DNA of 64,000 nucleotides from the NCBI GenBank assembly GCA_022826945.1, contig JAJDTY010000044.1, forward strand, positions 1-64,000, given 5' to 3'. The position numbers and the translations under genes were made by a program. The stretch is from Candidatus Binatia bacterium (GTDB lineage Bacteria > Desulfobacterota > Binatia > Bin18). Each line of letters begins with the position of its first letter. Position 1 is the first letter of the stretch. The notes below the pieces were generated by a model, which did no database searches, was not told the DNA's origin, and worked only from the letters and a program-made list of their open reading frames with translations. Below are positions 14,895-24,995 of the stretch, in pieces.

Positions 14895-16475
14895 TCAGGG
14901 GGTATCTTTTTGCAGCTTGAACTCCATGCTGTCCACCAGTGCCTGCCAGCTTGCCTCTATGACGTTATGGGACACGCCCACGGTTCCCCATCGGTCGGTT
15001 TCGTCACCGGATTCAATCAGAACCCGCACCGTGGCGCTGGTCCCCTCGCCCGCGCCCAGAACCCGAACTTTATAGTCATGCAGTTCGACCGATTCGAGTT
15101 GGGGGTAAAATTTGGTGAGAGCTTTGCGCAAGGCCTGGTCCAGGGCATTGACCGGCCCATTGCCCTGGGCCGCGGTATGCTCTATCTGGCCGTCCGGTCC
15201 TTCCAGCATGATGGTGGCTTCGGACAGTGGCGGTTCATCCTCTTTCCGTTTTTCGTCTATCACCCGAAACCCGATGAGACGGAAATGGCGGACCGTCCCA
15301 TTCAGGGCTTTGCGCATTAAGAGCTCAAATGAGCCCTCGGCCCCTTCGTACTGAAAGCCGGAGTGCTCAAGCTGCTTGACCTCATTCAGGATGTTCTTGA
15401 CTGCGGGATCGGCGCTCTCGATATTCAGGCCGAACTCTTTGGCTTTGTACAGAACATTACTACGCCCAGAGAGATCGGAGACCAGCACACGCTGGGTGTT
15501 GCCAATCAGTTCCGGGTCAATATGTTCATAGGTCTCGCTGTTTTTCTGGACCGCGGCGACATGCAGACCGCCCTTGTGCGCAAAGGCGCTCGCACCGACA
15601 TAGGCCTGGCGTTTATTCGGCTCGATATTGGCCAGCTCGTACACCAGCCGAGACAACTGGGGCAACTGCTTAAGCTGCTGGGGACCGACACAGCGATAGC
15701 CCATCTTAAGCTGTAAATTGGGAATGACGGAACACAGATTGGCGTTGCCACACCGCTCGCCAAAGCCGTTGATCGTTCCCTGGACCTGAACGGCCCCGCT
15801 TTCCACCCCGGCGAGCGAGTTTGCCACGGCCAATTCACAGTCGTTGTGACAGTGAATACCCAACTTCGCCTCGACCGCTTGAAAGGCGGCCTGCATACCG
15901 GCACGAATGTCGTGCGGCATACTCCCGCCACGCGTGTCGCATAACACCAGAACGTCCGCGCCGGCCTGAGCCGCGGCGGTGAGGCACTCCAGCGCATAGC
16001 TCGGGTTGGCCTTGAAGCCATCAAAGAAATGTTCCGCGTCAAAAATGACTTCATCGACACGCTGTTTCAGATAGGCGATCGAATCGCCAATCACTTCGAT
16101 ATTGGCCTCTTTTGAGATACGCAGATCGTCTCGAACGTGGAGATCCCAGGTCTTGCCCACAACAGTTACCACCGGAGTGGCAGCCTGTATGAGCAAGCGG
16201 ATATTCAGGTCGTCCGCGGCCGTGCTATTCACCCGCCGGGTCGACCCGAAGGCGGCAATCCGAGCCCGTTTCAGGCGGAGCTTTTTGACTGCCGCAAAAA
16301 ATTCTTCGTCGCGAGGGTTCGAGCCCGGCCAGCCTCCCTCGATGTAGTGCACACCGAAGGCGTCCAACTCCTGGGCAATGCGTAATTTATCATCCAAGGT
16401 GAGCGAAACATCTTCAGACTGACACCCGTCCCGTAGGGTTGTGTCGTATAGCATGATCGTGGGCGTTTTGTTCAT
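14895..16475 (-). CDS. cimA: (R)-citramalate synthase
   Basis: A 526-residue DRE-TIM metallolyase. LYDTTLRDGCQSEDVSLTLDDK carries the catalytic RDG, HCHNDCELAVAN the metal-binding HxH, and NGFGERCGNANL the family signature. The length and the C-terminal regulatory domain (about residues 400-520) fit CimA type 2 rather than LeuA. It condenses pyruvate and acetyl-CoA into citramalate, the threonine-independent route to 2-oxobutyrate and isoleucine. lysC lies directly upstream, giving an amino-acid biosynthesis pair. Confidence 0.9.
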   Translation of the reverse strand: MNKTPTIMLYDTTLRDGCQSEDVSLTLDDKLRIAQELDAFGVHYIEGGWPGSNPRDEEFFAAVKKLRLKRARIAAFGSTRRVNSTAADDLNIRLLIQAATPVVTVVGKTWDLHVRDDLRISKEANIEVIGDSIAYLKQRVDEVIFDAEHFFDGFKANPSYALECLTAAAQAGADVLVLCDTRGGSMPHDIRAGMQAAFQAVEAKLGIHCHNDCELAVANSLAGVESGAVQVQGTINGFGERCGNANLCSVIPNLQLKMGYRCVGPQQLKQLPQLSRLVYELANIEPNKRQAYVGASAFAHKGGLHVAAVQKNSETYEHIDPELIGNTQRVLVSDLSGRSNVLYKAKEFGLNIESADPAVKNILNEVKQLEHSGFQYEGAEGSFELLMRKALNGTVRHFRLIGFRVIDEKRKEDEPPLSEATIMLEGPDGQIEHTAAQGNGPVNALDQALRKALTKFYPQLESVELHDYKVRVLGAGEGTSATVRVLIESGDETDRWGTVGVSHNVIEASWQALVDSMEFKLQKDTP

Positions 16476-16522
16476 AACTCTCTCACGTATTTGCCGACCG
16501 TCTTGAATACCCGTCTCGTTGG

Positions 16523-17734
16523 CTAGGTCGAGGAGATAAAGGCATCGTGCAGCACCCGTACGGCTAACTCGGCATACTTGGCGGCAATCACAATGGAGAT
16601 TTTAATCTCCGAGGTTGAAATCATCTGGATGTTGATCCCTTCTGCGGCCAACACTTCAAACATGCGGGAGGCCACCCCCGCGTGGCTGCGCATGCCCAGC
16701 CCCACAATCGAGACCTTGACGACCTCGGAGTCATAGACAACATCCTCTGCCCCGATCTCCGGCGCCACATTTTTAACCCGCTCAAGCGCCTTCTGCACAT
16801 CACCGCGCGGGACCGTGAACGTCACATCGGTCTTTTCGTCCGCGCTGGCGTTCTGGATGATCATATCCACGACGATATTGTCTTGCGCAATGGGTGCGAA
16901 CAGCTTAGCGGCTAGGCCGGGCCGGTCAGGCACTCGCATCAGGGTAATTTTCGCCTGATCCAGATCGGACGTGACACCCGAGACCGTCACTTCTTCCATG
17001 CTTTGATCCTCCGGTACTAACCACGTCCCTTCGTCCTGCGAAAAGCTTGAGCGGACATGCACCGGGACCTGATAGCGCTTGGCAAATTCTACTGAGCGGA
17101 TTTGGAGTACTTTTGCGCCCAAACTGGCGAGTTCGAGCATCTCATCATAGGAGATACGCTCCAGCTTATGGGCCTGGGGACAGATGCGCGGGTCAGCGCT
17201 ATACACGCCGTCGACATCGGTGTAGATCTCGCACACATCCGCCGGTAGTGCCGCGGCAATGGCCACGGCGGTTGTGTCTGAGCCACCCCGCCCCAGGGTG
17301 GTAATATCCTGCTGCGCATTTACGCCCTGGAAGCCGGCAATCACGACGATATTGCCGTCCTTTAACGCGTTCGACAGGCGTGGCGTCCGGACCTGCGTGA
17401 TCCGCGCCCGACCATAGGCGGCATCGGTTTCGATCTGCACCTGATGGCCAAGCAGCGACACCGCCGGTATTCCTCTCCCTTTGAGGGCCATGGCAAGTAG
17501 GGCGATTGAGACCTGTTCACCCGTTGAGACGAGCATGTCACTCTCGCGCGCGTCAGGCTGCTCGGCAATCTGCCGCGCCAGGGCGAGCAAACGGTTGGTT
17601 TCACCGCTCATCGCGGACAGCACGACGGCAACCTGATGACCGGCGTCACGCGTGGCGGCTACCCGTTCTGCGACTTCCTGGATTCGGTCAATCGAGCCGA
17701 CCGAAGTGCCACCGTATTTCTGGACAATCAACAT
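16523..17734 (-). CDS. lysC: Aspartate kinase
   Basis: A 403-residue aspartokinase of the alpha/beta-fused type. [14 protein letters not shown] is the kinase start motif, [17 protein letters not shown] the ATP/aspartate loop, and two ACT domains follow (about residues 265-400; [15 protein letters not shown] and [20 protein letters not shown]), so feedback by lysine and/or threonine is expected. It makes 4-phospho-L-aspartate for the lysine, threonine and methionine branches. The ATG overlaps the end of tsaE by 7 bases. Confidence 0.95.
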   Translation of the reverse strand: MLIVQKYGGTSVGSIDRIQEVAERVAATRDAGHQVAVVLSAMSGETNRLLALARQIAEQPDARESDMLVSTGEQVSIALLAMALKGRGIPAVSLLGHQVQIETDAAYGRARITQVRTPRLSNALKDGNIVVIAGFQGVNAQQDITTLGRGGSDTTAVAIAAALPADVCEIYTDVDGVYSADPRICPQAHKLERISYDEMLELASLGAKVLQIRSVEFAKRYQVPVHVRSSFSQDEGTWLVPEDQSMEEVTVSGVTSDLDQAKITLMRVPDRPGLAAKLFAPIAQDNIVVDMIIQNASADEKTDVTFTVPRGDVQKALERVKNVAPEIGAEDVVYDSEVVKVSIVGLGMRSHAGVASRMFEVLAAEGINIQMISTSEIKISIVIAAKYAELAVRVLHDAFISST

Positions 17735-18210
17735 CGGCGCTTCTTACTCTCTCTGCATATCTGGGTCACCAGCCACTCGTAGCGTGCGCCGTACGGAGTC
17801 AGGGTCAGCATACGCCTGTCCCCCTCTCCGTACTCGACCGCAATCAGCAGGTATTCTTCTAGCGAATCACGCACATCGTTCGGCAGGAACGGAAACCACT
17901 CAATAACCACTACACCTTGCCCAAAGAGATATTCCTCATAGCCCAATTCTTCGCCTTCCACCCCTTCAAGCCGGTAGAGGTCGATATGGTAGAGCGGCAC
18001 CCTTCCCCTATAATGCTCAGCCACAAGAGTAAAGGTGGGGCTGGTAATGGTTTCAGGGGCAATCCCGAGTCCCTCCGCTATGCCTTTCACCAGGCACGTC
18101 TTGCCTGTGCCCAAGTCGCCCCTCAGCCCGAGGATCATGCCTGGGGTCAAGAGTTGCCCAATCTGACGCCCAAGGGCCATGGTCTCTTCAGCCGAGAATG
18201 TCTGAATCAT
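17728..18210 (-). CDS. tsaE: tRNA threonylcarbamoyladenosine biosynthesis ATPase TsaE
   Basis: A 160-residue P-loop ATPase. Walker [20 protein letters not shown] is preceded by [23 protein letters not shown] and [11 protein letters not shown] are TsaE-specific blocks. With TsaB and TsaD it makes the t6A modification at A37 of ANN-decoding tRNAs. ATG at 18210 gives the usual length; the frame extends to 18276, but that part is the shadow of the upstream gene. It overlaps the end of nnr by 23 bases and lysC by 7. Confidence 0.93.
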   Translation of the reverse strand: MIQTFSAEETMALGRQIGQLLTPGMILGLRGDLGTGKTCLVKGIAEGLGIAPETITSPTFTLVAEHYRGRVPLYHIDLYRLEGVEGEELGYEEYLFGQGVVVIEWFPFLPNDVRDSLEEYLLIAVEYGEGDRRMLTLTPYGARYEWLVTQICRESKKRRC

Positions 18211-19780
18211 ATGCGTCCTGCGCATCGACCTGGCCAGCCCGGGAGAGGGCGCGCAGGGTGTCCGGCAGGTTGTCAATCACGTCGCGCGCCAGCAGCCCGG
18301 CCTGACCATGCTGTTGGGCAAAGATATCGGCGGCAGCTCCATGGAGAAACACGCCGAGGCAGCACGCCTTATCGGGCGCATAATCTTGAGCAAGCAAGCC
18401 GCCGATAATGCCGGACAGGACATCGCCCATACCGCCGCTGGCCATCCCCGGATTCCCGGTCGGATTGATCCAGGCACGACCGTCGGGAGCTGCAATAATG
18501 CTGCGGGCGCCCTTGAGGACGAGATAGCAGCCGTACCGAGTGGCAAACTGACGAGCGACCTCCAGACGCTGGGCTTGGATGTCTGCGGTTGACAGTGCGG
18601 CCAGCCGAGACATTTCTCCGGGATGAGGGGTGAGTACGACCGGCACCTTGGCCGTTTTCAGCATGGCCACCTGAGACGCCACACAGTTCAGCCCGTCAGC
18701 GTCGATAAGCAGCGGGACTTGGCTGTTTTTAAGAAGCCAGCGCGCCATCCGATTTGTTTCAGCAGACACGCCAATACCGGGCCCAAAAACGAGGGCGCTT
18801 TTTCCGTGCAGCGTCTGGCTTAATACGCGCACATTCAATTTCAGACTACCGTCTACACGCTCAGGCTGAGGGGCGGTCATAGCTTCGAGCAAAACCGAGG
18901 AAAATATGGGTATGAGTCCCTGTGGACCGGCGAGAGTGACTAGGCCGGTGCCGGTCCGTAAGGCGGCAGAGGCGCTTAACACGGCCGCGCCACTCTTTCC
19001 GCGTGCGCCGGCAAGGACCAGCAGGTGGCCAAAATCACCCTTATGCGACTCCGGGTGGCGGGTGCGTATCTGTCCACCCATCTCGCGGCGGGTCAGAACG
19101 TGGATTTGGGGCGCAACCTCGGTCAGCGCTTGCGGGGCAATCCCGATATCAACACAGGCGAGTTGTCCGACCTGAGTCGTCCCAGGATAGAGCACCTGGC
19201 CGAGCTTGGGATAGCCGAAGGTCACCGTCAGCGCCGCTTCAACGGCACTGCCTACGGGTTGTCCGGAATCGGCGTGCAAGCCGGACGGTATATCAACTGA
19301 CACAATGGGGACCCCGCTCGCATTCATGGAGGCGATAAGCGCAGCCTGGAGACCTCGCACCGCGGTATTCAGTCCCGTCCCAAGCAGGGCATCAACGATC
19401 ACATCGCAGCGTTCGAGCCGTTTCTCGACAGCAGGTAACTGATCCAGTGCGGCGACTTCTTCGACTCGACCTCTGAGGCGCGAGAACGCCTGCAAATTGC
19501 GCCTGGCATCGCCCCGCACCTCTCTCTTTTTAGCCGCAAGAATCACCTCACACGCGATCCCCTGCTTTTTCAGCAGGCGTGCCATGACAAAGCCGTCGCC
19601 GCCGTTGTTGCCTCTGCCGGCGACCACAACCACTCGTTTGGGCTGCTGCTCAAAAAAGTCGAGCAGGGCCTGCGTCGCTCCGCTGCCGGCTCGTTCCATC
19701 AGGACATGACCGGGAGTGCCATATTTCTCAATTGTGAGCCGATCAAGCTCACGCATCTGGGCGGCAGAGACAAGATACAT
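18188..19780 (-). CDS. nnr: Bifunctional NAD(P)H-hydrate epimerase / ADP-dependent dehydratase
   Basis: A 530-residue fusion. The N-terminal YjeF_N domain (about 1-215) has VVAGRGNNGGDGFVMARLL and VDALLGTGL; it interconverts the R and S forms of hydrated NAD(P)H. The C-terminal ribokinase-like domain has HPGEMSRLAALS and the catalytic NPGMASGGMGDVLSG; it dehydrates S-NAD(P)HX using ADP. It sits in the common nnr-tsaE order, upstream of tsaE and downstream of glmM. Confidence 0.95.
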   Translation of the reverse strand: MYLVSAAQMRELDRLTIEKYGTPGHVLMERAGSGATQALLDFFEQQPKRVVVVAGRGNNGGDGFVMARLLKKQGIACEVILAAKKREVRGDARRNLQAFSRLRGRVEEVAALDQLPAVEKRLERCDVIVDALLGTGLNTAVRGLQAALIASMNASGVPIVSVDIPSGLHADSGQPVGSAVEAALTVTFGYPKLGQVLYPGTTQVGQLACVDIGIAPQALTEVAPQIHVLTRREMGGQIRTRHPESHKGDFGHLLVLAGARGKSGAAVLSASAALRTGTGLVTLAGPQGLIPIFSSVLLEAMTAPQPERVDGSLKLNVRVLSQTLHGKSALVFGPGIGVSAETNRMARWLLKNSQVPLLIDADGLNCVASQVAMLKTAKVPVVLTPHPGEMSRLAALSTADIQAQRLEVARQFATRYGCYLVLKGARSIIAAPDGRAWINPTGNPGMASGGMGDVLSGIIGGLLAQDYAPDKACCLGVFLHGAAADIFAQQHGQAGLLARDVIDNLPDTLRALSRAGQVDAQDAYDSDILG

Positions 19781-19792
19781 GAGACGCTACGT

Positions 19793-21178
19793 TCAGGCAG
19801 CTTCACCCGTCCCAAGGTGGGTTCGCACAGAGTCAGCGACCTCCTCAGCATAGGTACGGACGAGGCTTTCGTCTTCGCCCTCGACCATGATCCGCAGCAG
19901 CGGCTCAGTCCCGGAATAGCGGACGAGGAGCCGTCCGGTCTCGCCCAGTTTGTCGGTGACCTGCTGGATGACGCGTGATACCGGTTCGATGGTCCGTAAA
20001 TCCTGCCGTTCTCGGACGCGAACGTTGATAAGCGTTTGCGGGTAGCGTCGCATGAGTTGGCGCAACTCTGAGAGGGGTTGCTGTCTCTGAACGAGAATCG
20101 CCAGGAGCGAAAGAAAGGTGGCAATACCGTCACCCGTTGTGTTCAGATTGAAGAAGATAATATGTCCGGATTGTTCGCCACCAATGCAATATCCTCCGCG
20201 GCGCATCTCCTCGACAACATAGCGATCACCAACCGGGGTCCGGACCAGTTTGCCGCCCATCTGACGGAGCGCGATCTCCAGGCCCAGATTACTCATCACC
20301 GTCGCTACTATCGTCTTGTGGGGCAGCGTGCCTTGCTGGAGGTGCTCTCGGGCGGCAATGGCCAGTATGGCATCGCCATCAACGACTTCTCCTGTCTCGT
20401 CAACCAGAATGGCTCGGTCGGCATCGCCGTCCAGGGTAATACCGACCTGAGCGCCGTGCTCGCGGACAAGCTGTTGCACCCGCTGTGGATATAACGCCCC
20501 GCAGTCGAGGTTGATGTTCGTGCCATTCGGCGCCGTCCCTATCGGAACGATCTCGGCGCCAAGCTCGGTCAACACAGCCGGCGCTATGGTATAGGCGGCG
20601 CCATTGGCGCAGTCGATCACCGCTTTTATTCCGTCCAGCCTGAGATGGCGGGGAAAGGCGTTTTTCACGAACTCCTGATAACGGCCCAGGGCGTCGTCAA
20701 TGCGGATCGCTTTTCCGATGGACTCGGCTGTGGGACGCTCGTCATCGATCGTGTGACTCAGCACCAGTTCCGCTATCTCGTCCTCCACCGCGTCGGGCAG
20801 CTTGAACCCGTCGCGTGAGAAGATTTTAATGCCATTATCCTGGAAGGGATTATGCGAAGCAGAGATGACCACGCCAGCATCCGCGCGCAGGTTACGGGTC
20901 AGAAAGGCGATTCCAGGTGTTGGCATAGGACCGACGAGAAGAGCGTCTGCGCCTATAGAACACACGCCGGACGCGAGCGCGGCCTCCAGCATCGCGCCGG
21001 AAAGGCGGGTATCTTTACCGATAACGATTTGATGGCGACCGGGACGATTGTGGAAAACGGACGCCAGGGCTCGGCCAACGCGCAGGGCGGTCTCCGGGGT
21101 CAGTGGCTCCACATTGGCCATCCCGCGAATCCCGTCCGTGCCGAATAACTTCGTACTGGGCACTCCGGCGAACGACAT
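19793..21178 (-). CDS. glmM: Phosphoglucosamine mutase
   Basis: A 461-residue alpha-D-phosphohexomutase. [20 protein letters not shown] is the GlmM start, [14 protein letters not shown] holds the phosphoserine, [13 protein letters not shown] the metal-binding DGDxDR, and [14 protein letters not shown] the phosphate-binding end. It converts glucosamine-6-phosphate to the 1-phosphate for UDP-GlcNAc, peptidoglycan and lipopolysaccharide. It follows ftsH, as in many proteobacteria; folP, often between them, is absent. A terminator lies between the two. Confidence 0.95.
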   Translation of the reverse strand: MSFAGVPSTKLFGTDGIRGMANVEPLTPETALRVGRALASVFHNRPGRHQIVIGKDTRLSGAMLEAALASGVCSIGADALLVGPMPTPGIAFLTRNLRADAGVVISASHNPFQDNGIKIFSRDGFKLPDAVEDEIAELVLSHTIDDERPTAESIGKAIRIDDALGRYQEFVKNAFPRHLRLDGIKAVIDCANGAAYTIAPAVLTELGAEIVPIGTAPNGTNINLDCGALYPQRVQQLVREHGAQVGITLDGDADRAILVDETGEVVDGDAILAIAAREHLQQGTLPHKTIVATVMSNLGLEIALRQMGGKLVRTPVGDRYVVEEMRRGGYCIGGEQSGHIIFFNLNTTGDGIATFLSLLAILVQRQQPLSELRQLMRRYPQTLINVRVRERQDLRTIEPVSRVIQQVTDKLGETGRLLVRYSGTEPLLRIMVEGEDESLVRTYAEEVADSVRTHLGTGEAA

Positions 21179-21227
21179 TCAGATAGCCCTCTCCGCCAAA
21201 AGACAGACAGGTCCACCGTCAGCAGAT

Positions 21228-21274
21228 AAAAAAAGAGGCGGATGCAGAACAGTGGAATCCTTTTTGCACCCGCC
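21228..21274 (-). terminator. Intrinsic terminator after ftsH
   Basis: Minus strand: 10-bp stem GGCGGGTGCA/TGCATCCGCC (one G-U) with an 18-base loop, followed by TC and seven T. It lies 70 bases after the ftsH stop and before glmM, so glmM may have its own promoter. Confidence 0.75.
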
Positions 21275-21344
21275 CTTCATGCGACCACCCATCGAGCACC
21301 AAATGCGCTGGAATACGGAAGGGACAACGACCGCCTATGCCGGA

Positions 21345-23168
21345 CTACGCTCCTGTCGGCTCCGGGTCAACTTCAACATTGAATTGTTTCAGTATGCCGT
21401 CGATCTCAGGTCCGTCCAAAGCTTCTTTTTCCAGCAGGACTTCAGCCATCTTGTGCAGGATTTCAATATGTGTTTGGAGAAGGTCCTGCGCCCGGTTAAA
21501 GGCGTCCTTGATAATGTTGCGCACCTCGGTATCGATCTCAATGGCCGTCTTTTCCGAGTAGTCTTTGGTCTGGGTAATATCCCGGCCCAGGAAGATCTGT
21601 TCTTCCTTTTTTCCAAAGGTCATGGGGCCGAGGCGCTCGCTCATGCCCCACTCGCAGACCATGCGTCGAGCCAGGTCGGTCGCTTTTTCAAGATCGTCTC
21701 CAGCGCCGGTCGTGGTGTGGCCAAGGACCAGTTCTTCGGCTACGCGGCCACCGAACATGATGGCGAGGCGTTTCAGAATATAGTCTTTGGAAAAGGTGTG
21801 ACGATCATCAACGGGAAGCTGCTGGGTCACGCCCAAGGCCATGCCGCGCGGAATGATGGTCACCTTATGGACCGGGTCCGTCCCCGGAATCAATCGGGCA
21901 ACGAGCGCGTGGCCGGCCTCGTGGTAGGCTGTATTGCGACGCTCATCAAGACTGAGAATCATACTGCGGCGCTCGGCTCCCATGAGGACCTTGTCCTTGG
22001 ACAGCTCGAAGTCGTCCATTTCGACTTTGTCTTTGTCTTTGCGAGCCGCCAGGAGTGCCGCCTCGTTTACCAAGTTTTCCAGGTCAGCCCCGGAAAACCC
22101 CGGTGTGCCCCGGGCAAGCTGAGAGACGTCAACCTTGTCGTCCAGTGGCACCCGGCGCGTATGAACGTTGAGGATTTCCTCTCGACCGCGAACGTCAGGT
22201 GAGGGCACAACAACCCGCCGGTCGAACCTTCCAGGGCGCAGTAAGGCCGGGTCCAGGACGTCCGGACGGTTGGTCGCCGCAATCAAAATGACACCCTCGT
22301 TTGCTTCAAAACCATCCATCTCCACCAGGAGTTGGTTTAAGGTCTGCTCGCGTTCGTCGTGCCCGCCGCCAAGGCCAGCGCCGCGATGGCGTCCGACCGC
22401 GTCAATCTCATCAATAAAGATAATGCACGGCGCTTGCTTTTTCCCCTGAATGAAGAGATCGCGGACGCGCGAGGCCCCGACCCCGACAAACATCTCAACA
22501 AAGTCGGAACCGCTGATCGAGAAGAACGGCACCCCGGCTTCCCCGGCAATCGCCCGGGCGAGCAGGGTCTTTCCAGTGCCGGGAGACCCAACCAGCAAGA
22601 CACCCTTGGGGATACGCCCCCCCAGGCGTGTAAACTTTTTCGGGTCTTTGAGAAAGGCGATGATTTCTTCCAGTTCCTGTTTGGGCTCTTCCACGCCAGC
22701 AACGTCGCTGAACGTGATACGCTGTTGGTTTTCCGTCAGCAGTTTGGCCCGGCTCTTACCGAAAGACATGGCCTTGCCACCGCCCATTTGCATCTGGCGC
22801 ATAAAGAAGATCCAGACACCGATAAGGAGCAGCATTGGGAACCATTGAATCAGGATGGTGATATACCAGGGATCGCCTTCTTCCGGCCGCGCGGCCACTC
22901 GTACCCCCCGGTCGCGCAAGGCCCGCATAAGGTCGGGGTCGTCGGTGGGAGCGTAGGTCTTGAAGCGGTCGTCATTGCGGAATTTTCCACGAATGACCTG
23001 CCCCTGAATGACGACCTCGGAGACCTCGCCTTTTTCTACAGCCGTGAAGAAATCACTAAAGACAACTTCAGGTTCTCTCGGTTGTTGGCGATTAAACAGG
23101 TTGAACATGAATAGGAAGATCACCCCGAGGACCAACCACAGTGCGAGATTAGAAGAAACCTTATTCAC
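21345..23168 (-). CDS. ftsH: ATP-dependent zinc metalloprotease FtsH
   Basis: A 607-residue AAA+ membrane protease: N-terminal helix [19 protein letters not shown], periplasmic domain, second helix around residues 100-125, AAA domain with Walker A GSPGTGKT and Walker [12 protein letters not shown], and M41 zinc motif HEAGH. It degrades misfolded membrane proteins and regulators such as LpxC. GTG at 23168 is preferred because AAAGG lies 8 bases upstream; the ATG at 23183 lacks a ribosome site. tilS lies upstream, and a terminator follows the gene. Confidence 0.95.
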   Translation of the reverse strand: MNKVSSNLALWLVLGVIFLFMFNLFNRQQPREPEVVFSDFFTAVEKGEVSEVVIQGQVIRGKFRNDDRFKTYAPTDDPDLMRALRDRGVRVAARPEEGDPWYITILIQWFPMLLLIGVWIFFMRQMQMGGGKAMSFGKSRAKLLTENQQRITFSDVAGVEEPKQELEEIIAFLKDPKKFTRLGGRIPKGVLLVGSPGTGKTLLARAIAGEAGVPFFSISGSDFVEMFVGVGASRVRDLFIQGKKQAPCIIFIDEIDAVGRHRGAGLGGGHDEREQTLNQLLVEMDGFEANEGVILIAATNRPDVLDPALLRPGRFDRRVVVPSPDVRGREEILNVHTRRVPLDDKVDVSQLARGTPGFSGADLENLVNEAALLAARKDKDKVEMDDFELSKDKVLMGAERRSMILSLDERRNTAYHEAGHALVARLIPGTDPVHKVTIIPRGMALGVTQQLPVDDRHTFSKDYILKRLAIMFGGRVAEELVLGHTTTGAGDDLEKATDLARRMVCEWGMSERLGPMTFGKKEEQIFLGRDITQTKDYSEKTAIEIDTEVRNIIKDAFNRAQDLLQTHIEILHKMAEVLLEKEALDGPEIDGILKQFNVEVDPEPTGA

Positions 23169-23198
23169 TCCGTCACCTTTCATGTAGCCGTTGCTAGC

Positions 23199-24593
23199 CT
23201 ACCACAGTTCTTCATCGACCGGCAACGGGCTGACCTGCATGCGATAGACCTGTCGGGTCGCCGCCGTCACCAGCGCATTCTGGCCTCTGACGCAGCCCGG
23301 TACCCAGGCAATCTCCCCGTTCATTTCAACCACCGGGAATCCGGGACGGAGCGCGGGCGGGATTTTTGCATCAACCAAGACATCCCGAACTTTCCTATGA
23401 CCGCGCATACCGAAAGGACGAATACGATCCCCGGTATGGGCGTTGCGGACAATACAGGTATCCTCAGTACCAGCGAGGTCGCAATCAAAGACGGCAGACC
23501 AGCGGTCTGCACACCGAGCCGCACCCGGATCACCTTGCCATTCAATAACGGCAGAAACGCTCAGGTTCCAGCGTGAGGCCAACCGCCTGTTCTGGCCGGC
23601 CTGTAAGACATAGGAATAGTCTCGCTCCATGGCAGGTGGTCTCTGAGCTTGGAGAATCAGCCGCGTTCCCTGGCGAACGACGACCTGCTGGCCCGGCAAC
23701 TCTACCCTGCCCTGGATTTTTCCTTCGCTGAGTTCTCTCAACCGATGCACCTGAGCCGCTTTCAAACCTTGCACCCACCCTTCCACCCACTGGCGAAGAA
23801 TGCGAGACCGTAAGGCGGCAGGCTCTCTGTCCAAGGCGGGGAGAGAAACGCTATGGTCATGTCCGATGATACGCGCCCGCGCATTCGTCGCCAGCTCTTC
23901 GAGCCAGTCCTCCTCTTCTCGGGTCGTTTCAGCCAGAGAGGCCAGATGACGCCGGACTTGCGGAGAAAATTCTTGTTCCAAAAAGGGCAGGAGAACGTGC
24001 CGGATCTTATTCCGGGTAAAACGCAGGTCAGCGTTACTCGGGTCTATGACATAGGGGAGCTTTTTTTCTTCTGTGTAGGCGTCGATTTCCTGTCGCGAAC
24101 AGTGCAGGAAAGGCCGAAGCAGCCAATTGTCTCTCACCGGTGGAATACCGGCTATTCCACGCCGGGCGCTGCCGCGCATGAGGCGAAAGAGAACGGTCTC
24201 AGCCTGGTCATCCTGCGTATGGGCAGTGGCAATATAATCGAGCGGAGCCGCGGCAAGACTCTCTTGAAAAAATGCATAGCGTGCTTCTCGCGCCCAGGCT
24301 TCGATTCCTTTCAGGTCGGGGGGAGGTTGGAGTTTTTTGACCGAGATCGGCACCCGCCACTGCTGACACAGGGTTTGCAACACGTCCTGTTCCTGGTCGG
24401 ACTCGGGGCGCAGGCCGTGATTGACGTGGAGCACCCTCAGCCGATAGTCCCGTAGCGGCATAATCGCCAGCAGGGCGGAGAGCAGGGCAATCGAGTCGGG
24501 GCCACCGGAACAGGCTACGCCGATACGCAGGCCGGACGTGTCCGGAAGCAGTTTGTGAAGAGAGGCCCAAAGCTTGTGCTCAAGGTGCAGCAT
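23199..24593 (-). CDS. tilS: tRNA(Ile)-lysidine synthase
   Basis: A 464-residue PP-loop ATPase: VACSGGPDSIALLSALLA gives the SGGxDS loop, and ATAHTQDDQAETVLFRL and GIPPVRDNWLLRPFL are TilS blocks. The C-terminal substrate-binding region ends near GHRKVRDVLVDAKIPPALR. It lysidinylates C34 of tRNA-Ile2 (CAU). It is upstream of ftsH with a 30-base gap, a common gene pair. An intrinsic terminator directly precedes its start on the same strand, so the promoter must lie within or after that. Confidence 0.93.
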   Translation of the reverse strand: MLHLEHKLWASLHKLLPDTSGLRIGVACSGGPDSIALLSALLAIMPLRDYRLRVLHVNHGLRPESDQEQDVLQTLCQQWRVPISVKKLQPPPDLKGIEAWAREARYAFFQESLAAAPLDYIATAHTQDDQAETVLFRLMRGSARRGIAGIPPVRDNWLLRPFLHCSRQEIDAYTEEKKLPYVIDPSNADLRFTRNKIRHVLLPFLEQEFSPQVRRHLASLAETTREEEDWLEELATNARARIIGHDHSVSLPALDREPAALRSRILRQWVEGWVQGLKAAQVHRLRELSEGKIQGRVELPGQQVVVRQGTRLILQAQRPPAMERDYSYVLQAGQNRRLASRWNLSVSAVIEWQGDPGAARCADRWSAVFDCDLAGTEDTCIVRNAHTGDRIRPFGMRGHRKVRDVLVDAKIPPALRPGFPVVEMNGEIAWVPGCVRGQNALVTAATRQVYRMQVSPLPVDEELW

Positions 24594-24600
24594 ACACCTG

Positions 24601-24629
24601 AAATAAAAAAGGCGCTCCTGTGGAACGCC
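24601..24629 (-). terminator. Intrinsic terminator after tRNA-Met/microprotein unit
   Basis: Minus strand: 8-bp stem GGCGTTCC/GGAGCGCC (one G-U) with ACA loop, followed by TTTTTTATTT. It closes the transcript that would run from tRNA-Met through the 35-residue ORF, immediately before tilS. Confidence 0.8.
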
Positions 24630-24676
24630 CTTGGTGTACGGGTCTCTGGGTCACGGTCGCTACGGTTGATCCTTCC

Positions 24677-24784
24677 CTATTCGTCGCCTTTTGCGTTCCG
24701 CATCATGACGGCGATGGCAGAAACGAGCGTACAGAGCACGGCAATCCCAGCTACTACCTGCATAAATATCGCGAGTGGATCCAT
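24677..24784 (-). CDS. 35-residue single-helix membrane peptide
   Basis: A short ORF: MDPLAIFMQVVAG, then a hydrophobic stretch with one cysteine (IAVLCTLVSAIAVM), then a charged end MRNAKGDE. ATG at 24784 is preceded by AAAGGAG 6 bases upstream, a strong ribosome site, which is the main evidence that it is translated. One membrane helix is predicted by eye. It lies between tRNA-Met and an intrinsic terminator. I recognise no homologue; an accessory subunit or regulatory peptide is possible. Confidence 0.55.
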   Translation of the reverse strand: MDPLAIFMQVVAGIAVLCTLVSAIAVMMRNAKGDE

Positions 24785-24840
24785 AGTCTGCTCCTTTAAT
24801 CAACGGCAGTTTTAGCCGCCACGGTGAGATTATTCCAGCC

Positions 24841-24914
24841 TAGCGGCGGGCGGACTTGAACCGCCGACCTAGGGATTATGAGACCCTCGCTCTAGCCTCC
24901 TGAGCTACGCCGCC
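24841..24914 (-). tRNA. tRNA-Met (CAT)
   Basis: A complete 74-base cloverleaf. Acceptor GGCGGCG pairs with CGCCGCT (one G-U), D arm AGCTCAG...GAGC, anticodon loop CTCATAA (anticodon CAT), T arm GGCGGTTCAAGTCCGCC. No CCA is encoded. The stem resembles elongator tRNA-Met rather than initiator (1-72 is G-U, not a mismatch); tRNA-Ile2 with a CAT anticodon cannot be fully excluded. Confidence 0.92.
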
Positions 24915-24921
24915 ATGGAGT

Positions 24922-24950
24922 GTTAAATCCGGCAGTTCGGGGAAAGTCAA
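24922..24950 (-). promoter_or_regulatory. Promoter of tRNA-Met
   Basis: Minus strand: -35 TTGACT (5 of 6), 17-base spacer, -10 TTTAAC (4 of 6), placing the start point at about the first tRNA base. Confidence 0.65.
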
Positions 24951-24995
24951 GAGGAGGGACCGGGCGGGATGCAGCTCTTCGCGGCCCGAGAGAGT

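Noticed and set aside
24555-24815. 86-residue plus-strand ORF before tRNA-Met
   Set aside because: It runs across a minus-strand terminator and the microprotein gene and has no ribosome site or homology.
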